Shown piece by piece: positions 1 through 9,011 of a DNA stretch of 64,000 bases (position 1 is its first letter; each line of letters starts with the position of its first letter). A model generated the notes under the pieces. The model made no database searches and had not been told where the DNA came from. It saw only the letters and a list, made by a program, of their open reading frames with translations. A program made the position numbers and the translations under genes. The DNA is taken from the NCBI RefSeq assembly GCF_002797935.1, contig NZ_PGER01000001.1:2914001-2978000 (forward strand). The letters are read 5' to 3'. The DNA is from Flavobacterium sp. 1. Lineage in GTDB: Bacteria; Bacteroidota; Bacteroidia; Flavobacteriales; Flavobacteriaceae.

Positions 1-168
1 ACCTATCATATCTTCATAATAGAATAAATTTTACTGCTAGAGATTAAGAACAATAAATAATACAAAACAACTATACTATTTAAAAAACAGTAAAAATCAA
101 AACCTAAAAACTATTCTCATATCAATATAATTATTTCTATTTTTGTAACATAAACAAACAATTTAGTT

Positions 169-777
169 ATGCTCATCATAGGAATCGCAGGAGGAACAGG
201 GTCTGGAAAGACAACAGTAGTACATCAAATCATGAATGAACTGCCCGAAGCCGAAGTTGGAATTATTGCTCAGGACTCTTACTACAAACAAACGCACGAT
301 CTGAGTTACGAAGACCGTTCCCACATCAATTTTGATCATCCGAGAGCTATTGATTTTGAACTGCTGGTTGCGCATCTCAAAGAATTAAAGGCAGGAAACA
401 CCATCAACCAGCCAGTATATTCGTTTGTACAGCACAACAGAACCGATGATATCGTTGTTACGCATCCGCGAAAAGTAATGATTGTGGAAGGCATATTAAT
501 TCTGACCAATCCCGAATTAAGAAACCTTTTTGACATAAAAATATTTGTTCACACAGACTCTGACGAACGCTTAATCCGTCGTATGAAAAGAGACATTGCA
601 GAACGTGGAAGGGATATGAATGAAGTTCTGAACCGCTATCAAAGCACCCTAAAACCTATGCATGAACAATTCATAGAACCTACAAAAGCATTTGCCGATA
701 TTATTATTCCAAATGATAAATTTAACACTGTAGCAATCGATGTGGTTCGTGCTGTAATTAATCAGCGTATTTTATAA
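169..777 (+). CDS. udk: Uridine kinase
   Basis: Uridine kinase phosphorylates uridine and cytidine with ATP or GTP to give UMP and CMP in pyrimidine salvage in the cytosol. The 202-residue protein opens with the P-loop GGTGSGKT at residues 8-15, followed by the family's QDSYYK and NFDHP segments (substrate pocket) and the VEGILIL strand near residue 108. Length matches the family. The start is the first ATG of the frame and lies so early that the P-loop is complete. It is followed after 114 bp by a division gene on the same strand, so the two may share a transcript. No regulatory site was recognised upstream. Confidence 0.95.
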   Translation: MLIIGIAGGTGSGKTTVVHQIMNELPEAEVGIIAQDSYYKQTHDLSYEDRSHINFDHPRAIDFELLVAHLKELKAGNTINQPVYSFVQHNRTDDIVVTHPRKVMIVEGILILTNPELRNLFDIKIFVHTDSDERLIRRMKRDIAERGRDMNEVLNRYQSTLKPMHEQFIEPTKAFADIIIPNDKFNTVAIDVVRAVINQRIL

Positions 778-891
778 TTTTATTGTAATTTTATTGCAGA
801 TTAAAACGCAATAGATTTTTACTTTCTGGTAAAAATTAAAGTAATCCGAAACAAAATCTCAATTTTCTATTAAAATTAGGCAAAAAACCCA

Positions 892-1215
892 ATGAAGAAC
901 CCTTTTAAAAACAGCTATTGGTTTAAAATTTTGAGTAACAAGTACGTTTGGGTCTCATTATCATTTTTAGTCTGGATGGTTTTTCTGGATAATTACTCCT
1001 ATTTTGAACATCGTTTTTTAGACAAGCAAATTGACGAACTGGAGGATAATGCTACTTATTATCAAGAAGAAATCAGGAAAGATGAAGAAAACATCAAACA
1101 GCTAAAAAATCCTTTGCAAATAGAAAAATATGCTCGTGAAAAATACTATATGAAAAAAGATAGTGAAGATATTTATATCATCCAGTTTGACGGTGATACA
1201 GTGAATAAAAAATAA
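892..1215 (+). CDS. Septum formation initiator protein (DivIC/FtsB-like)
   Basis: Small bitopic membrane protein of the divisome; FtsB/DivIC proteins bridge FtsL and FtsQ homologues. In 107 residues it shows a short cytoplasmic N-terminus, one hydrophobic segment at about residues 18-33, a charged coiled coil at about 41-72 and the terminal motif region IEKYAREKYYMKK that is characteristic of the family. Its place between udk and the methylmalonyl-CoA mutase genes probably has no functional meaning. Subfamily assignment (FtsB versus DivIC) cannot be made from sequence reading alone. Confidence 0.85.
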   Translation: MKNPFKNSYWFKILSNKYVWVSLSFLVWMVFLDNYSYFEHRFLDKQIDELEDNATYYQEEIRKDEENIKQLKNPLQIEKYAREKYYMKKDSEDIYIIQFDGDTVNKK

Positions 1216-1249
1216 TCCTGACGCATATTAAATCTAATTACAATTAAAA

Positions 1250-2614
1250 ATGGCCAAGAATTTATTCGATGATTTCAGCCCGGTTTCTGCAAAACTTTGG
1301 AAACAAAAAATTCAATTTGAACTCAAAGGAGCCGATTATAATGAAACCTTAATCTGGAATTCTCCTGAAGACATCAAAGTGAAGCCATTTTATGACAAAG
1401 AAGATTCTACTAAAAAATATGCCGTTTCTTCAAAAGCTTCACAATTTAGAATTTGCCAGAATATATTTGTTTTTGATCTTGATAAATCCATTGAAAAAGC
1501 CCTAGATGCCATTAATCGTGGAGCCGAAAGCCTCCGTTTTACCATTCCAGAAGAAAACATAAACGTTACAAAATTATTAGAAAAACTTCCTTTAGAAGAA
1601 ATCGCCGTTTATTTTCATTTTCAATTCATTTCAATCGATTTCGTTAAAAAAATTGATGCGATTGCAAAAGAAAAAAGCGCAACTATCTATTGTCTTTTAG
1701 ATCCAATAGGACGATTGGCCAAAGACGGAAATTGGTATTCTACACAAGAAAAAAACAATTTTGAAACACTGAATATACTTACCAAAGAAGCTCCTTCGCT
1801 TTCACTCATCAGTATTAACAGCGGTTTGTATCAAAATGCAGGAGCAAATATGGTCCAGCAAATCGCATACAGCCTTGCTCACGCTAATGAATATTTCAAT
1901 CGAATAAATGCAATTAGCAAGCCTATTGTTTTTCAAATTTCAGTGGGAACCAATTATTTCTTTGAAATTGCAAAACTCCGAGCTTTTCGAATACTTTTTA
2001 AAAAAATAGCTCATGAATATGATCACAATTTAGATTGCCAAATACTTGTTACCCCATCCAAACGCAACAAAACCATATACGATTATAATGTCAATATGCT
2101 TCGCACAACTACCGAATGCATGAGTGCAATTCTTGGCGGTGCCGATGCTATTGCAAATTTGCCTTATGATGCATTATACCACAAAGACAATGAATTTGGC
2201 GACCGAATTGCCAGAAATCAATTATTGATTCTAAAAAATGAAAGTTATTTTGACAAAGTGGATAATCCGGCAGATGGCAGTTATTATATTGAAAGCTTAA
2301 CCAGTCAATTGGCAGAAAAAGCGCTGTTATTATTTAAAGATATTGAAGCCAAAGGCGGATTCCTAAAACAGCTGAATGATGGCATTATCAAAAGAAAAAT
2401 CCAAGAAAGTGCTGATGCTGAACAAGTACTTTTCGATTCTGGAAAAGAAACGCTTTTAGGAACCAACAAATACCCTAACAAAAATGACAAAATGAAACAG
2501 GATTTAGAATTGTTTCCTTTTGTAAAAATAAAACCCCGAAAAACATTGATTACGCCAATTATTGAAAAACGCCTGGCAGAAAAATTGGAACAGGAGCGTC
2601 TAGCAAATGAATAA
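1250..2614 (+). CDS. mutA: Methylmalonyl-CoA mutase small (beta) subunit
   Basis: Non-catalytic subunit of the heterodimeric, B12-dependent mutase that interconverts (R)-methylmalonyl-CoA and succinyl-CoA. The 454 residues cover the TIM-barrel region (FELKGADYNETLIW near the start; GGADAIANLPYD and NPADGSYYIESL later). No cobalamin-binding DxHxxG motif is seen, and the protein is shorter than the 600-plus residues of many beta subunits. This fits loss of the degenerate B12 domain in Bacteroidota. It is followed by mutB after 69 bp on the same strand, so the two are almost certainly co-transcribed. Confidence 0.93.
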   Translation: MAKNLFDDFSPVSAKLWKQKIQFELKGADYNETLIWNSPEDIKVKPFYDKEDSTKKYAVSSKASQFRICQNIFVFDLDKSIEKALDAINRGAESLRFTIPEENINVTKLLEKLPLEEIAVYFHFQFISIDFVKKIDAIAKEKSATIYCLLDPIGRLAKDGNWYSTQEKNNFETLNILTKEAPSLSLISINSGLYQNAGANMVQQIAYSLAHANEYFNRINAISKPIVFQISVGTNYFFEIAKLRAFRILFKKIAHEYDHNLDCQILVTPSKRNKTIYDYNVNMLRTTTECMSAILGGADAIANLPYDALYHKDNEFGDRIARNQLLILKNESYFDKVDNPADGSYYIESLTSQLAEKALLLFKDIEAKGGFLKQLNDGIIKRKIQESADAEQVLFDSGKETLLGTNKYPNKNDKMKQDLELFPFVKIKPRKTLITPIIEKRLAEKLEQERLANE

Positions 2615-2683
2615 TAAAATTCATGCATTCAATATTCTGTTTTCAATAAACAATAAAAATCAATTTGGTTTCTGACTGAAACG

Positions 2684-4825
2684 ATGAAAGTCAAAAAAAT
2701 GAAAAGAAAAGATTTACAGCATATAACACTTAAAGAGGATTTTCAGACTGCAGACTGCAGACTGCAGACTGAAAATTTCCTGACCGCCGAAGGAATTGAG
2801 CTTCACAAAACCTATTCTCAAAAGGACATCGAAACTCTCGAACATCTTGATTTTGCAGCTGGTTTTGCTCCCAATTTGCGTGGTCCTTACGCTTCAATGT
2901 ATGTCCGCAGACCTTGGACAATCCGTCAATATGCAGGATTTTCTACAGCCCAAGAAAGCAATGCTTTTTACAGACGGAATCTTGCTGCAGGACAAAAAGG
3001 GCTTTCAATTGCGTTTGATCTGCCAACCCATAGAGGATATGATTCAGATCACGACCGTGTAGTAGGCGATGTTGGAAAAGCGGGAGTAGCCATAGACTCT
3101 GTTGAAGACATGAAAGTATTGTTCGACCAGATTCCATTGGACGAAATGTCGGTTTCTATGACGATGAATGGTGCTGTGTTGCCAATTATGGCTTTTTATA
3201 TTGTTGCTGCAGAAGAACAAGGCGTTATGCCCGAGCAACTTTCCGGAACCATTCAAAATGACATTCTGAAAGAGTTTATGGTACGTAATACTTACATCTA
3301 CCCACCTGCCCCTTCGATGAAAATAATTGCTGATATATTTGAATTTACAAGCAATAAAATGCCAAAATTCAATTCTATTTCTATCTCGGGATATCACATG
3401 CAGGAAGCTGGCGCAACAGCTGATATTGAATTGGCTTACACTCTTGCCGATGGATTGGAATACATTAGAACAGGATTGGCAACTGGAATGAAAATAGATG
3501 ATTTTGCACCTCGCCTATCCTTTTTCTGGGCGGTAGGAATGAACCATTTCATGGAAATTGCAAAAATGAGAGCGGGAAGAATGATTTGGGCAAAACTGTT
3601 AAAACAATTCAATCCGAAAGATGAGAAATCATTGGCACTGAGAACCCATTGTCAAACATCGGGCTGGAGTTTAACAGAACAAGATCCATTCAATAATGTA
3701 GCCCGCACTTGTATTGAGGCCACGGCTGCAGTTTTTGGAGGAACACAGTCTTTACATACGAATGCATTGGACGAAGCAATTGCTTTGCCTACCGATTTCT
3801 CGGCACGAATTGCCCGAAATACCCAAATCTATCTGCAGGAAGAAACCAAAATTACCAAAACCGTAGATCCTTGGGCCGGAAGTTATTATGTTGAAAGCTT
3901 GACCAATGAAATTGTCGAAAAAGCTTGGAAACTTATTGAAGAAGTAGAAGAATTAGGCGGAATGACCAAAGCCATTGAAACCGGAATCCCTAAAATCCGG
4001 ATTGAAGAAGCGGCGGCGCGTAAACAAGCCAGAATAGACAGCGGTCAGGATATTATTATTGGAGTCAACAAATACCGTTTAGAAAAAGAAGACCCGTTAC
4101 AGATTCTGGATGTAGACAACCAAATGGTTCGGCTGCAGCAACTGGAGCAGTTAGATCAAATAAAAGCAACCCGAGATTCAGGCAAGGTTCAAGCATCCCT
4201 TCAAAAATTAACCGGCTGTGCTCAAACAGGTCAGGGAAATTTACTAGAAATAGCTGTCGAAGCGGCCAGAAACCGTTGTACATTAGGCGAAATCAGCAAT
4301 GCTCTGGAAACGGTTTTTGGAAGGTATAAAGCACAGATTAAATCTTTTAGCGGTGTGTATAGCAAAGAAATGAAAGACGACAAAAGCTTTGAAAAAGCAA
4401 AACAGCTGGCAGATCTTTTTGCCAAACAAGAAGGGCGCAGACCAAGAATAATGATCGCCAAAATGGGACAGGACGGTCACGACCGCGGTGCCAAAGTAGT
4501 TGCCACTGGCTATGCCGATGTGGGTTTTGATGTTGATATAGGTCCGCTGTTTCAAACCCCGGCCGAAGCAGCCAAACAAGCAGTCGAAAACGATGTGCAT
4601 ATCCTTGGCGTATCATCACTTGCAGCTGGACACAAAACATTAGTTCCCCAAGTAATCGAAGAATTAAAAAAATACGGCAGAGAAGACATTATGGTCATCG
4701 TTGGAGGTGTAATACCTGCACAAGATTACCAGTTTTTATTTGATGCTGGAGCAGTAGCCGTTTTTGGTCCTGGAACAAAAATTAGTGAAGCTGCTATTAA
4801 AATATTAGAGGTTTTAATTGATTGA
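2684..4825 (+). CDS. mutB: Methylmalonyl-CoA mutase large (alpha) subunit
   Basis: Catalytic subunit of the B12-dependent mutase of propionate/succinate metabolism. The 713-residue protein has the TIM barrel ([14 protein letters not shown] near residue 75) and a C-terminal cobalamin-binding Rossmann domain with DGHDRG at residues 597-602, H599 being the expected cobalt ligand. Partner mutA lies immediately upstream and a clear terminator follows. The start is ambiguous: ATG at 2684 or the A-rich-preceded ATG at 2699 (MKRKDLQH), which looks more like relatives. Odd feature: codons 21-29 are made of four tandem CAGACTG heptamers that encode QTADCRLQT, a stretch with no evident counterpart in the family. 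Confidence 0.95.
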   Translation: MKVKKMKRKDLQHITLKEDFQTADCRLQTENFLTAEGIELHKTYSQKDIETLEHLDFAAGFAPNLRGPYASMYVRRPWTIRQYAGFSTAQESNAFYRRNLAAGQKGLSIAFDLPTHRGYDSDHDRVVGDVGKAGVAIDSVEDMKVLFDQIPLDEMSVSMTMNGAVLPIMAFYIVAAEEQGVMPEQLSGTIQNDILKEFMVRNTYIYPPAPSMKIIADIFEFTSNKMPKFNSISISGYHMQEAGATADIELAYTLADGLEYIRTGLATGMKIDDFAPRLSFFWAVGMNHFMEIAKMRAGRMIWAKLLKQFNPKDEKSLALRTHCQTSGWSLTEQDPFNNVARTCIEATAAVFGGTQSLHTNALDEAIALPTDFSARIARNTQIYLQEETKITKTVDPWAGSYYVESLTNEIVEKAWKLIEEVEELGGMTKAIETGIPKIRIEEAAARKQARIDSGQDIIIGVNKYRLEKEDPLQILDVDNQMVRLQQLEQLDQIKATRDSGKVQASLQKLTGCAQTGQGNLLEIAVEAARNRCTLGEISNALETVFGRYKAQIKSFSGVYSKEMKDDKSFEKAKQLADLFAKQEGRRPRIMIAKMGQDGHDRGAKVVATGYADVGFDVDIGPLFQTPAEAAKQAVENDVHILGVSSLAAGHKTLVPQVIEELKKYGREDIMVIVGGVIPAQDYQFLFDAGAVAVFGPGTKISEAAIKILEVLID
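2744..2771 (+). repeat. Four tandem copies of the heptamer CAGACTG inside mutB
   Basis: Positions 2744-2771 read as four perfect, adjacent copies of CAGACTG, overlapping the palindrome CTGCAG, within the first 30 codons of mutB. The unit length is not a multiple of three, so gain or loss of a single copy would shift the frame of all downstream codons. Confidence 0.95.
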
Positions 4826-4882
4826 TAAAACATCCCTTCTGAATAGCTTATTTAATTTTCGATACATTTTTTCACAATCATT

Positions 4883-4918
4883 CGGTACTTTAACTAACTG
4901 TTGAAGTACCGTTTTTTT
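4883..4918 (+). terminator. Rho-independent terminator of mutAB
   Basis: Stem CGGTACTT / AAGTACCG (4883-4890 with 4904-4911) is followed by seven T. It lies 57 bp after the mutB stop codon. Confidence 0.88.
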
Positions 4919-5035
4919 ATTGCAAATCAAAATTAGCAAAACAGCTTCTTCACTAATTTACAGCTTCATAACCTGAGTTTGAGTATTCCTTTTTCCTTTT
5001 TTTGTATAATGATAAAAAAGAAAAATATTCTCCTT

Positions 5036-5120
5036 TAGCCCCGACAGCAGTGAAAATCCTTTTGTAGAGGAGGGTTTCAAACCCGTCTCTACAAAAGATT
5101 GAAACGGATAGCGGGACAAT
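5036..5120. repeat. Dispersed hairpin element, family A, copy 1
   Basis: Outer skeleton TAGCCCCGACAGCAGTGAAA at the left and TTGAAACGGATAGCGGGA at the right enclose a long hairpin (TTTTGTAGAG... / ...CTCTACAAAA, with GGGTTT/AAACCC inside, 5060-5096). The same skeleton with a different stem occurs at 31130-31272. It is non-coding; the rest of the 4826-5238 gap holds only terminators. Confidence 0.75.
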
Positions 5121-5178
5121 ATTGGCTAAAAAATTAAATATTTCTGCTCCAAAAAAAATGAAGTTGGGTTTAAAAACT

Positions 5179-5216
5179 AAAAAGCGTCCGTATGAGTAAT
5201 TACGGACGCTTTTTTA
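5179..5216. terminator. Bidirectional terminator
   Basis: AAAAAGCGTCCGTA pairs with TACGGACGCTTTTTT around a 7-nt loop. T-rich tracts flank it on both strands, so it can close the reverse-strand gene ending at 5239 as well as forward read-through. Confidence 0.85.
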
Positions 5217-5238
5217 ATTGAGAATTTAAAGAAAATAA

Positions 5239-5874
5239 TTAATCTACGCTGGCATTACTGTCTGCTACGATAAAAGAAGTATCATAACCTCCAAACCGCA
5301 GCATATAACTTCTCAATGAAGTTCCATACGCATCTCTAAAACAGCGTTTCCCTTTGTATCTGAAATATTTTTTAACAGAACCCACACCTGCAAGATGTGC
5401 TGCTGCCAAAATTCCTGACTCAGTAATACGGGTTCCGTTCAAAACGGTTCCTTCGTATCTTTCGATAATGTTTCTGAGTTCCCATTTATTTTTGGACAGC
5501 AAAGCTATAAAAGCTTTTTCCTGCATTCTAGGACTGTTAATGAAAGCTGCGCTATCGTGAATACCGATAGATTTTAAAGTTTCAATACCAAATTGGTATT
5601 TTCCTAAATAACCAAGAGAATTGATTTTTCTGTATTTTCCCTGTGACTCTTTGAAGCCGATTGCTTCTTTATAACCAATAAAGAAAGTTCCAGTATAGGG
5701 AATTTCAGAATTGGTATAATCTGTCACATTTAATGATGGTAGCAAGTAGGATGTATCATCTGATTCGTTAATTAGAAACCATGGGGTAGATTCTAATTTG
5801 GATGGTTTAAAACCTAAGCTTAAAAAAGCTACTACAACAATTAAAGTTGTGTAAAAATACCATTTTTTTATCAT
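5239..5874 (-). CDS. Exported lysozyme/transglycosylase-like protein
   Basis: Exported or membrane-anchored protein of 211 residues from the ATG at 5874; a longer frame starts at 5901. The N-terminus MIKKWYFYT followed by a hydrophobic run resembles a signal anchor. The middle holds a lysozyme-like stretch, IGFKESQGKYRKIN then GYLGKYQFG, in which the glutamate of FKESQG sits where transglycosylase-fold muramidases place their catalytic acid. A later AAAHLAGVGSVKKYF segment also fits that fold. I infer peptidoglycan cleavage; the substrate is not proven. It is monocistronic, with a -7 promoter word at 5921-5928 and a terminator at its end. Confidence 0.65.
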   Translation of the reverse strand: MIKKWYFYTTLIVVVAFLSLGFKPSKLESTPWFLINESDDTSYLLPSLNVTDYTNSEIPYTGTFFIGYKEAIGFKESQGKYRKINSLGYLGKYQFGIETLKSIGIHDSAAFINSPRMQEKAFIALLSKNKWELRNIIERYEGTVLNGTRITESGILAAAHLAGVGSVKKYFRYKGKRCFRDAYGTSLRSYMLRFGGYDTSFIVADSNASVD

Positions 5875-5920
5875 AAAGTAGTTTTCTTCAAAACCTGTCA
5901 CGTTATGAAATTTCTATGCA

Positions 5921-5928
5921 CAAAGATA
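5921..5928 (-). promoter_or_regulatory. -7 promoter element of the lysozyme-like gene
   Basis: Reverse strand reads TATCTTTG, a full match to TAnnTTTG, about 47 nt before the ATG at 5874. No clear -33 TTG at a standard distance was found. Confidence 0.5.
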
Positions 5929-6212
5929 CGACTTAAAAAAATAAAGCTGAAAATCAACCCTTTAAACTTATCAACTGACTACAAAAAAAGCACCTAAGTA
6001 ACTAATTTTACGAACGTTTGGGTTTTCAAAAAAAGTTAAAAAAAATTCTAAAACAGTAAAAAATAGGCCTAATTAAGTAAGATTTAACCTGCTTAAAAAA
6101 AGTAAAAACGTCATGAAAACAAAAAATTAGACACAAATTAGTACTAAATTTTGATTTCAAGATATTGTTTTAGCTGAAAAAGAAAGAATTTTCAACTATT
6201 ACATCCTTTTAT

Positions 6213-6322
6213 TGGGCATGACCGCTAAGGTCGGGCTGTCCATTATATTCCCGATTAACAAAAACTACGGCTAAAAAGCCTTGTTTTTCTAAATCGGGAG
6301 ATGCTATTTCCATCCCTCATGC
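6213..6322 (+). repeat. Dispersed hairpin element, family B, copy 1
   Basis: Skeleton GGGCATGACC - GGTCGGGCTGTCC - TTCCATCCCTCATGC with two internal hairpins (GACC/GGTC and TCCCGATT/AATCGGGA). The same skeleton is found in reverse orientation at 59264-59383 with other stems. The rest of the 5902-6453 gap is AT-rich and shows nothing else except the mltG terminator. Confidence 0.75.
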
Positions 6323-6377
6323 AAATCTGTTTTCAAAACATCATTTTTGGTAAAATTCAAGCAAACTATCCAGCAAA

Positions 6378-6424
6378 CAAAAAAAGCTTCAAAATTGTTT
6401 GTTTAAGAACAATTTTGAAGCTTT
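6378..6424 (-). terminator. Terminator of the dapF-GNAT-mltG operon
   Basis: On the reverse strand, GCTTCAAAATTGTT pairs with AACAATTTTGAAGC and is followed by seven T. It lies just after the mltG stop codon. Confidence 0.9.
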
Positions 6425-6453
6425 CCCAAAACATACCTTGGGATTATGAAAAC

Positions 6454-7494
6454 CTAACGCTGTACACCCTGACTGTTAATCCAATCCGAATATTTTTTTG
6501 CATTAACATTATGCTCAGCCAAAGTCGCTGCAAATTCATGATATCCAAAACGGTCAACACTGGCACAGAAATAAATGTAATTATTTTTTTCCGGATTTAA
6601 AACTGCTTCAAGAGCCGTAATATCTGGCATTGCAATTGGTCCAGGAGGAAGTCCAACATTCACATAAGTGTTATAAGGATGTCTCATAATCAAATCATTA
6701 TAAAAAACTCTTTTTATCACTTGATTAAAATCATTAGACTTCTTTTTCATCGCAAAAATAACCGTTGGATCAGCCTGCAAGGGCATTTCTAATTTCAATC
6801 GGTTCAAATAAACACCGGCAATTCTAGGCCTTTCATCTTTCTTAACCGATTCTTTATGCACAATCGAAGCCAAAATTGTTGCTTGAATTGGAGTCAGACC
6901 TTGTGCTGCTGCTTTTGCTGTTCTTTCCTTGTTCCAAAAATTATTGTACTCTTTAATCATTTTATCCCGAAACTTCACAGCCGAAGTATTCCAATAAATA
7001 TCATAGGTATTAGGAATAAACATAACCAATACATTCTCTTCGGTAAAACCGTTTTCTTTCAAAAAGATAGAATCTTTAAACGTATTCAATAATTCCAAAC
7101 TATCAGGTTCAATTTGAGAACCTACACGTCCGGCAAAATTCTCCAACCGTTCCTGATTATTAAAAGCCAAACTCACAGGATCATTAAACTTCATTGCTTT
7201 GACCAATTCGTAACTGTTCATTCCGTTTTTAAGCAAAAAGCGTCCCGCTTTTACATTTTCCGGATAGCTCGTTTTTCCGGCTACCATTTCGAAACGTTCT
7301 ATATTCTTAACATACGGTTCCAGAATATGTTTTACCTGCTCATAATTGGAATCAGTTGGCACATAAACGTAAACCTCTTTTTCGGCAAATTTTGTGTTAC
7401 CGCTAAAAATCTGATACATCAAAACAAATCCGTAAACAATTAATATTGATATTAATGCAACAGATACTAATGATACTATTTTCTTTAGATTCAA
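6454..7494 (-). CDS. mltG: Endolytic transglycosylase MltG
   Basis: Inner-membrane lytic transglycosylase that cuts nascent glycan strands and limits their length during elongation. The 346 residues show an N-terminal membrane segment (about 6-29), a LysM-like region and the YceG catalytic domain. The catalytic glutamate is E215 in SIVHKES, followed by the conserved RIAGVYLNRL, MPLQADPTV and NTY...GLPPGPI segments. Length is standard for the family. It is last in a reverse operon, with its start 18 bp from the GNAT stop codon, and is closed by a strong terminator. Confidence 0.94.
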   Translation of the reverse strand: MNLKKIVSLVSVALISILIVYGFVLMYQIFSGNTKFAEKEVYVYVPTDSNYEQVKHILEPYVKNIERFEMVAGKTSYPENVKAGRFLLKNGMNSYELVKAMKFNDPVSLAFNNQERLENFAGRVGSQIEPDSLELLNTFKDSIFLKENGFTEENVLVMFIPNTYDIYWNTSAVKFRDKMIKEYNNFWNKERTAKAAAQGLTPIQATILASIVHKESVKKDERPRIAGVYLNRLKLEMPLQADPTVIFAMKKKSNDFNQVIKRVFYNDLIMRHPYNTYVNVGLPPGPIAMPDITALEAVLNPEKNNYIYFCASVDRFGYHEFAATLAEHNVNAKKYSDWINSQGVQR

Positions 7495-7512
7495 AATATA
7501 AAAATTTTAAAA

Positions 7513-8067
7513 TTACTGCGCCAGTTCGCTGTCGCCAGTGTGATTATTAATTAATTGAAAAATGGCTTCATCCTTGTAAACTCCATTTACCAAAGTCCAA
7601 TCTTTCTTTATGCCTATTTTTTGAAAACCAAATTTAGTAAAAAGAGCGATACTAGCTTCATTTTCACAACCAATATTTGCATATAATTGATGCAGATTAA
7701 GATTATGAAAAGAGTAATGAATAAGCAGGTCTAAAGCTTCGGATCCAATATTCTGATTTCTATTTGCATCGTCTTGAATTACAATCCCAATACCAGCTCG
7801 GTTATTCTTTGGATCAAAATCAAATAAATCGATTAATCCCAAAGCAGGAAAGTCTTGATCTTGACAAATCGCCAATCGCAGCTGCTTGGCTTCATAAATA
7901 TCCTGATGCGCATTTTCTAAATACTGTTTTACTAAAAACCGGCTATAAGGAGTTTGCGTATTACTCACTTCCCAAATACGCTGATCATTTTCAATGGCAT
8001 AAATAAACTCCAAATCATTGGGTTCAAGTGCTCGGATGTATATATTATCGCCTTTTAATGTTTTCAT
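7513..8067 (-). CDS. GNAT-family N-acetyltransferase (RimJ/RimL type)
   Basis: A 184-residue GNAT protein. It has the RALEPNDLEFIY opening typical of RimJ/RimL/SpeG-like enzymes, the acetyl-CoA loop near RNQNIGSEALDLL and the C-terminal ANIGCENEASIALFTKFGF motif. Expected reaction: acetyl-CoA-dependent acetylation of an amine. The substrate (spermidine, a ribosomal protein N-terminus or another) cannot be told from the sequence. It sits between dapF (21 bp) and mltG (18 bp) in one operon, which hints at co-expression with wall synthesis rather than a specific function. Confidence 0.85.
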   Translation of the reverse strand: MKTLKGDNIYIRALEPNDLEFIYAIENDQRIWEVSNTQTPYSRFLVKQYLENAHQDIYEAKQLRLAICQDQDFPALGLIDLFDFDPKNNRAGIGIVIQDDANRNQNIGSEALDLLIHYSFHNLNLHQLYANIGCENEASIALFTKFGFQKIGIKKDWTLVNGVYKDEAIFQLINNHTGDSELAQ

Positions 8068-8088
8068 TTATGTATTTTGGATATACTT

Positions 8089-8871
8089 TTAAACTTTTAT
8101 AGTTCCTTTAAACACAAATTCAGCGGGACCTTTCAAGAAAACATTGGTATAAACACCATCGTTTTTATCAAAAGAAACAACCAGTTTTCCACCTTCTACA
8201 TTCACATTGATAGCTGTAGCATTTGTTTGTCCAGTCGCATTCATAGCAATTGCAACTGCTGTAGCTCCGGTTCCGCAGGCCAATGTTTCGTCTTCGACTC
8301 CTCTTTCGTAGGTGCGAAGTCTGAAAGTAGTGTCATCTATTTTTTTTACAAAATTAACGTTGCTTCCTGGCTTACCATATAATTCGCCGTAACGAATCGA
8401 TGCTCCATTTTCTTTTACATTATAGTGTTCCAAATCTTCTACCATCTGAACATGATGCGGAGAACCTGTATTCAGAAACGAATAATCTTTTTTAATATCT
8501 ATTGCAGGAACATCAATCATCTGCAGTGAAACCAATCCGTTATCTTCAAATGATGCATGGTGCAGACCGTCGGTAGCAATGAAAGTAGTTTCGTTTTCAA
8601 TCACTTGCATATCTTTTGCGAAAGCGACTAGACAGCGTCCGCCGTTACCGCACATTGAACTTTGATTTCCATCGGAGTTGTAATACACCATTTTGAAATC
8701 AGTATCGCTGTCATTTTCTAGCAAAATAAGTCCGTCTCCGCCTATTCCAAATCGTCTGTCACACAAACGGGCGATCAGTTGTGTATCTTCTTTCGGAAAA
8801 AAACCGGAACGATTGTCAATCATAACAAAATCATTTCCAGCTCCTTGATATTTATAAAATTCTAATTGCAT
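8089..8871 (-). CDS. dapF: Diaminopimelate epimerase
   Basis: Converts LL- to meso-diaminopimelate, feeding both lysine and peptidoglycan. From the ATG at 8871 the protein is 260 residues and begins MQLEFYKYQGAGNDF, the usual family start. The two catalytic cysteines are C74 (MCGNGGRC) and C199 (ACGTGATA). A frame-extending ATG at 8892 is rejected because it lies only two bases from the -7 element at 8894-8901, at or before the likely transcription start. First gene of the operon with the GNAT gene and mltG, a wall-related context. Confidence 0.95.
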   Translation of the reverse strand: MQLEFYKYQGAGNDFVMIDNRSGFFPKEDTQLIARLCDRRFGIGGDGLILLENDSDTDFKMVYYNSDGNQSSMCGNGGRCLVAFAKDMQVIENETTFIATDGLHHASFEDNGLVSLQMIDVPAIDIKKDYSFLNTGSPHHVQMVEDLEHYNVKENGASIRYGELYGKPGSNVNFVKKIDDTTFRLRTYERGVEDETLACGTGATAVAIAMNATGQTNATAINVNVEGGKLVVSFDKNDGVYTNVFLKGPAEFVFKGTIKV

Positions 8872-8893
8872 TTTTATTACCGTTTTTATCACA

Positions 8894-8901
8894 CAAAAGT
8901 A
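8894..8901 (-). promoter_or_regulatory. -7 promoter element of dapF
   Basis: Reverse strand TACTTTTG matches TAnnTTTG. Its position decides the dapF start at 8871, since the alternative ATG at 8892 would fall at or before the transcript start. Confidence 0.55.
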
Positions 8902-8949
8902 CGAACTATTAATGAATTGTTAATCATTGTTAAAGAGCGTTAAACCATA

Positions 8950-8979
8950 TTGTTCGGAAAAAAAAATCTGCTAAATTCG
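8950..8979 (+). promoter_or_regulatory. Probable promoter of the HtrA gene
   Basis: TTG at 8950-8952, a 19-nt spacer, then TAAATTCG at 8972-8979, one mismatch from TAnnTTTG. It is divergent from the dapF promoter. Confidence 0.45.
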
Positions 8980-9011
8980 TTATCAAATAACTAATAAAAA
9001 CGAAAAGCAAA

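Noticed and set aside
2305..4640. Several antisense frames across mutA and mutB
   Set aside because: They are shadows of strongly supported forward genes, with no family resemblance.
8872..8892. Longer dapF start at 8892
   Set aside because: The ATG lies at or before the start site expected from the -7 element at 8894-8901, and the extra seven residues are absent from the family.
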